8,118 bases of DNA from assembly GCA_001799045.1 (NCBI GenBank), contig MGRY01000123.1, forward strand, positions 1-8,118, written 5' to 3'. Both the position numbers and the translations under genes were made by a program. This document shows, piece after piece, positions 5,510-8,118 of this stretch. The notes beneath the pieces are model-generated. The model searched no databases. It saw only the letters and a program-made list of their open reading frames with translations, and was not told where the DNA came from. The stretch's first letter is position 1. Every line of letters starts with the position of its first letter. The DNA comes from Deltaproteobacteria bacterium RIFCSPLOWO2_02_56_12. Its GTDB lineage: Bacteria > Desulfobacterota > Binatia > UBA9968.

Positions 5510-6647
5510 GGCGCTCCCGTCCGGCCACCTCCGCGAGACAACTCTCAAGCTCGCGGAAGTGATTTTTCCATGAATACCTTTCCCCAAGCCTCCGCGCTTG
5601 CTCGGATATAAATTGCCAGCGTTTAGGATCAAGCAGCGCCAGCACCCTGGCTTCCACTTCCAAGGGATCATCCGGACAGGTCAAAATTCCCTGCTCTAAC
5701 TCTCCCGTCAGAACCTCGGCCGCGCCGACCGTCCCGCTTACCAGCACCGGTAATCCAGCAGCGAGGGCTTCCAAGACCACGTTGCCAAATGCCTCCTGAA
5801 GGGCCGGAAGGGCAAGCAGATCCGCTGCTCCAAAATAGCTCTCGATCTCGTCCTGCCGGCCGGCAAAGAGAATCATCCTCTTGGCCTGTCTTTCCGCCCT
5901 CGAAATATAACGTCCCTTTTGTGCATCCTCGCCAACCACCAGGAGGTAGATCCCTGCCAGCCGCGGCGATCCCCATGCGCGGAGAAGCCTATCGAGCCCC
6001 TTTCTTTGAAATCCGCTGCCGACGAAAAGGACAACCCGGGCCTCTAGAGGAATTCCCCATTGCCTTCTTATCTTCTCTCCCGCCTTTTCCCGATGGCGCG
6101 GGTGAAAACGCCCGGAATCGACTCCATTATAAATGACTGTAACCTTCTCTTCGGGTGCACGATAGGTGGCTACGATTTCCCGCTTGACCTCACGGGAAAC
6201 GGCGATGATTCTTTTGTAACTATGAAGGTCGTATTGCCTCCTCTCGATCGCTAAGACGCTCCGATGATAGAGGCTGAACCGATGCCAGAGGCGGCGCCAG
6301 GCACCCTCTCCCCGGCTCATCTTCTGAAGGAATACTTGGTGGGAACCTCCGCCGCAGCGCAGGATATCCTGTTGAACCATCCTCCCGAAACTCATAACCA
6401 GATCGCATTTGTAAGGGGCAATGATCCTGGGGCACAGAAAAGCAAAGCTCACGAGACGCGCTGTTCTGCCCAGAGCCAAGACCGGCACCTTGTGGGCAAC
6501 GATTCCGTGCGGAGGTTCAACAGCGAACTCGCTGCAAAAGAGATGGATCTCATGGCCCAGGTCCCTCAATCCCTCTGCGGTGAGGTAAAAATCTCTTTCC
6601 GTCCCTCCGGACAGGTCCAGCCTTTTATGGGCCAATGCGATTTTCAT
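5493..6647 (-). CDS. GT4-family glycosyltransferase, WaaG-like
   Basis: A 384-residue two-domain GT-B enzyme. I choose the ATG at 6647-6645; the preceding in-frame TTG would leave no spacing to the AAGGA ribosome-binding site. The N-terminal domain opens MKIALAHKRLDLSGGTERD, the GG-x-E/Q-R-D pattern of WaaG-type core glucosyltransferases. The C-terminal domain starts near YNGVD (173-177), with GSGFQRKGLDRL (210-221) holding the phosphate-binding Arg/Lys. The E-x7-E donor motif is E285...E293 in LQEAFGNVVLEAL. The C-terminal helix DDPLEVEARVLALLD (326-340) and ERYSW (356-360) complete the fold, and length is normal. No signal peptide is present; the enzyme should sit at the cytoplasmic face of the inner membrane and transfer a nucleotide-activated sugar to the growing core. 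It overlaps the methyltransferase upstream by 23 nt and the kinase downstream by 17 nt. The donor sugar is not determinable. Confidence 0.9.
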   Translation of the reverse strand: MKIALAHKRLDLSGGTERDFYLTAEGLRDLGHEIHLFCSEFAVEPPHGIVAHKVPVLALGRTARLVSFAFLCPRIIAPYKCDLVMSFGRMVQQDILRCGGGSHQVFLQKMSRGEGAWRRLWHRFSLYHRSVLAIERRQYDLHSYKRIIAVSREVKREIVATYRAPEEKVTVIYNGVDSGRFHPRHREKAGEKIRRQWGIPLEARVVLFVGSGFQRKGLDRLLRAWGSPRLAGIYLLVVGEDAQKGRYISRAERQAKRMILFAGRQDEIESYFGAADLLALPALQEAFGNVVLEALAAGLPVLVSGTVGAAEVLTGELEQGILTCPDDPLEVEARVLALLDPKRWQFISEQARRLGERYSWKNHFRELESCLAEVAGRERRGAVA

Positions 6648-7374
6648 CAATCCTTTTTTTTCTCGCCTTCACTACGATATTGTCGGAGAATAGCAGCGCG
6701 TGGCTGAACAGGTATTTCAGGATCTGCCAATTGTAGCTCCTCTGGACCGGGTCCTTCTCGGCATGGATCACCGCCTCGAGGCTGAAAAGCCACATGAACG
6801 GATACAAAAACGGCGTGAAGAAGACCGGGGCAAACTTCACCTTTGTTTTTCTGAGCTCGACAATCTCGAACCCGCAGTGAAAGAGGAGATAGTACAGCTC
6901 ATAAAAGTGGATCAGGTAAATATTGGGCGCCTGGCCAGGTTTGCGCGTGTAATGCGCCGGTCGGACTCGCCCGCGGAGAAAGCCCGTGAATAGAAAGCGG
7001 AGCCGGGAGAGAACATTGAGAACGTTGGGGGTGCTGATTACCACGACGCCATCCCTTGTCATGACACGGGCAATTTCCCGGATGAGCTGCGCCTGATGCT
7101 CAATATGCTCTATGACCTCGGTCAAATTCACCCCGTCAAAGATGCCGCTCTTAAAGGGCAGGTATTCGTTGAGATCCACTCCGCCGACACGATAGATGGG
7201 ACCCTCCATCGACGGCGGGGAGCCATAATCCGTAGCCACGACTTCAAATCCGTGCGACGCCAGCATACGAGAGGTCATCCCGCCGCCGCAGCTCAGGTCT
7301 AGGATCCTTTTCTCGCGACTGCCTTCGCTGGACCAAGCCTCGCTGACAGAACGCAATATAGGCCGATTGTACAT
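6625..7374 (-). CDS. Class I SAM-dependent methyltransferase
   Basis: A 249-residue protein from the ATG at 7374-7372. Frames further upstream lie inside the GT2 gene and give unrelated residues, so I start after the GT2 stop, leaving a 25-nt gap; no strong Shine-Dalgarno sequence precedes this start. SAM-binding elements are ILDLSCGGG (about residues 24-32), ATDYG with D49 at the end of strand 2, VDLNE near 66-70, LTEVIEHIEH (84-93), and GVVVISTPN as strand 5. The second half holds an aromatic-rich stretch (FAPVFFTPFLYPFMWLF) that may associate with the membrane or shape an acceptor pocket. It sits between a GT2 and a GT4 enzyme in the operon and probably methylates a sugar or lipid-linked glycan intermediate. 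Cysteine in place of a small residue in the G-x-G loop is a common variant. Confidence 0.85.
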   Translation of the reverse strand: MYNRPILRSVSEAWSSEGSREKRILDLSCGGGMTSRMLASHGFEVVATDYGSPPSMEGPIYRVGGVDLNEYLPFKSGIFDGVNLTEVIEHIEHQAQLIREIARVMTRDGVVVISTPNVLNVLSRLRFLFTGFLRGRVRPAHYTRKPGQAPNIYLIHFYELYYLLFHCGFEIVELRKTKVKFAPVFFTPFLYPFMWLFSLEAVIHAEKDPVQRSYNWQILKYLFSHALLFSDNIVVKARKKRIDENRIGP

Positions 7375-7399
7375 AACGCACCGACAGGGCGGCCAAATG

Positions 7400-8118
7400 C
7401 TACGTGATGTCGAATTTTTCGACCTTGCGGATTCCTTTCTGATGCAGAACATACTCCGCCATAGAGTACAGGATATCAAGGCCGTAGCGCCATACGTTGA
7501 CGTAGCTTCTCTCGGTGCCGTAGTGAGTGGGAATGGGCCTTTCCACGACGCGCAGCCCCTTCAGCTTGAACTGGATTAGGATCTCGGTATCAAAATGATA
7601 ATCGTCCGAACACAAATGAAAGGGAACCCGTTTCAGAGCGGCACAGCTGAATACACGGAAGCCGGAGTGGTATTCGGAAAGGTCCCAATCCAGGACGTAA
7701 TTCTGCACCGTAGTCAGGAACCTGTTACCTAGAAAGCGATGGAGGGGCATCCCTCCTTTCAGTGGGAGTCCGGCTATCCGGGAGCCAAAAACCATGTCCG
7801 CCTCCCCTTTTTCAAAAGGTTCAAGAAGGGTGCCGATTTTTTCCGGAGCGTATTGCGCGTCTCCGTGCAGCATGACCACCGCGTCGTAGCCCCTCTCGAT
7901 GGCATGGCGATAGGCGACTTTTTGACTGCCGCCGTATCCCAGATTTCTTTCGTTTCTGTAGGTGTTGAGGTTGTGCATGCCCTTCTCGTTTTTATACCCG
8001 ACCCCTATCAGGTAGGTATTGTCGGGACTGGCGTTGTCCACGATAAAGATTTCCTCTACCCGGCTCTTCACGTCTTCCGGGATCCGGTCGAGGACCAACG
8101 GGAGCGTATGGGCCGCGT
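7400..8118 (-). CDS. GT2-family glycosyltransferase, polyprenyl-phosphate sugar synthase-like (5' end outside window)
   Basis: The gene enters from the right edge: 238 codons and the TAG stop are visible, and the first visible residues AAHTLPLVLDRIP match the strand-1/helix region of GT2 enzymes, so only about ten to twenty N-terminal residues are missing. IFIVDNASPDNT (near visible residues 17-28) is the nucleotide-binding strand, with D in VDNAS. LHGDAQYAPE (about 80-89) is the D-x-D equivalent, with His at the first position, a variant I associate with this subgroup. The fold continues with ADMVFGSR and SGFRVF. There is no C-terminal membrane helix. DPM1-like members move a sugar from a nucleotide to polyprenyl phosphate on the cytoplasmic face. 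The GT39-like enzyme four genes downstream could use that product. A direct glycan transferase is the alternative. Confidence 0.85.
   Translation of the reverse strand, partial: AAHTLPLVLDRIPEDVKSRVEEIFIVDNASPDNTYLIGVGYKNEKGMHNLNTYRNERNLGYGGSQKVAYRHAIERGYDAVVMLHGDAQYAPEKIGTLLEPFEKGEADMVFGSRIAGLPLKGGMPLHRFLGNRFLTTVQNYVLDWDLSEYHSGFRVFSCAALKRVPFHLCSDDYHFDTEILIQFKLKGLRVVERPIPTHYGTERSYVNVWRYGLDILYSMAEYVLHQKGIRKVEKFDIT

Noticed and set aside
6645..6661. A8 run on the minus strand near the end of the methyltransferase as a -1 frameshift site producing a methyltransferase-GT4 fusion
   Set aside because: A -1 shift does not enter the GT4 frame, which needs +1 or -2. The run flows into AAGGA and is better explained as the GT4 ribosome-binding site.
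1..8118. CRISPR array, tRNA, insertion sequence, toxin-antitoxin or defence genes
   Set aside because: I saw no spaced direct repeats, cloverleaf-type sequence, transposase motifs or defence-family domains on either strand.

Overview
The window looks like chromosomal DNA from a Gram-negative (diderm) bacterium, and it encodes lipopolysaccharide or other surface-glycan assembly. The support is a WaaP/InaA-type sugar kinase directly beside a GT4 glycosyltransferase, a probable lipid A acyltransferase start, and a GT2/GT39 pair of the kind that works through polyprenyl-phosphate sugars. G+C judged by eye is a little above half. I cannot place the phylum. Every gene I can support is on the minus strand, so transcription runs from high to low coordinates.

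Region A (8118 to 2185) is a compact run of six genes: a GT2 glycosyltransferase (5' end outside the window), a class I methyltransferase, a WaaG-like GT4 glycosyltransferase, a lipopolysaccharide-kinase-like protein with a probable GTG start, a GT39-like integral membrane glycosyltransferase, and a second methyltransferase with an N-terminal CxxC...CxxC zinc ribbon. Junctions are a 25-nt gap, then overlaps of 23, 17, 64 and 1 nt, so this is almost certainly one translationally coupled operon. A coherent reading is that the GT2 enzyme charges a polyprenyl phosphate with a sugar in the cytoplasm and the GT39-like enzyme spends that donor on the periplasmic side. The GT4 enzyme and the kinase would extend and phosphorylate the core, and the methyltransferases would cap or decorate the sugars. 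Substrates are inferred.

Region B (2184 to 517) starts with a 285-nt non-coding stretch carrying a near-consensus sigma70 promoter (TTGACA, 16 nt, GATAAT) and a long leader. It continues with a 200-aa methyltransferase with an atypical SAM motif and an FkbM-family methyltransferase. This looks like a separate, possibly accessory, transcription unit.

Region C (526 to 1) contains what appears to be the orphaned C-terminal end of a GT4 glycosyltransferase immediately behind the FkbM gene. A 195-nt stretch without a recognisable gene follows, then the first 30 codons of a probable lipid A acyltransferase that runs off the left edge. The orphan GT4 tail was the least expected observation: the B/C junction looks like a recombination scar in a glycan locus. 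I found no mobile element, CRISPR array, tRNA, rRNA or defence system, and nothing that amounts to a clearly new biological system.
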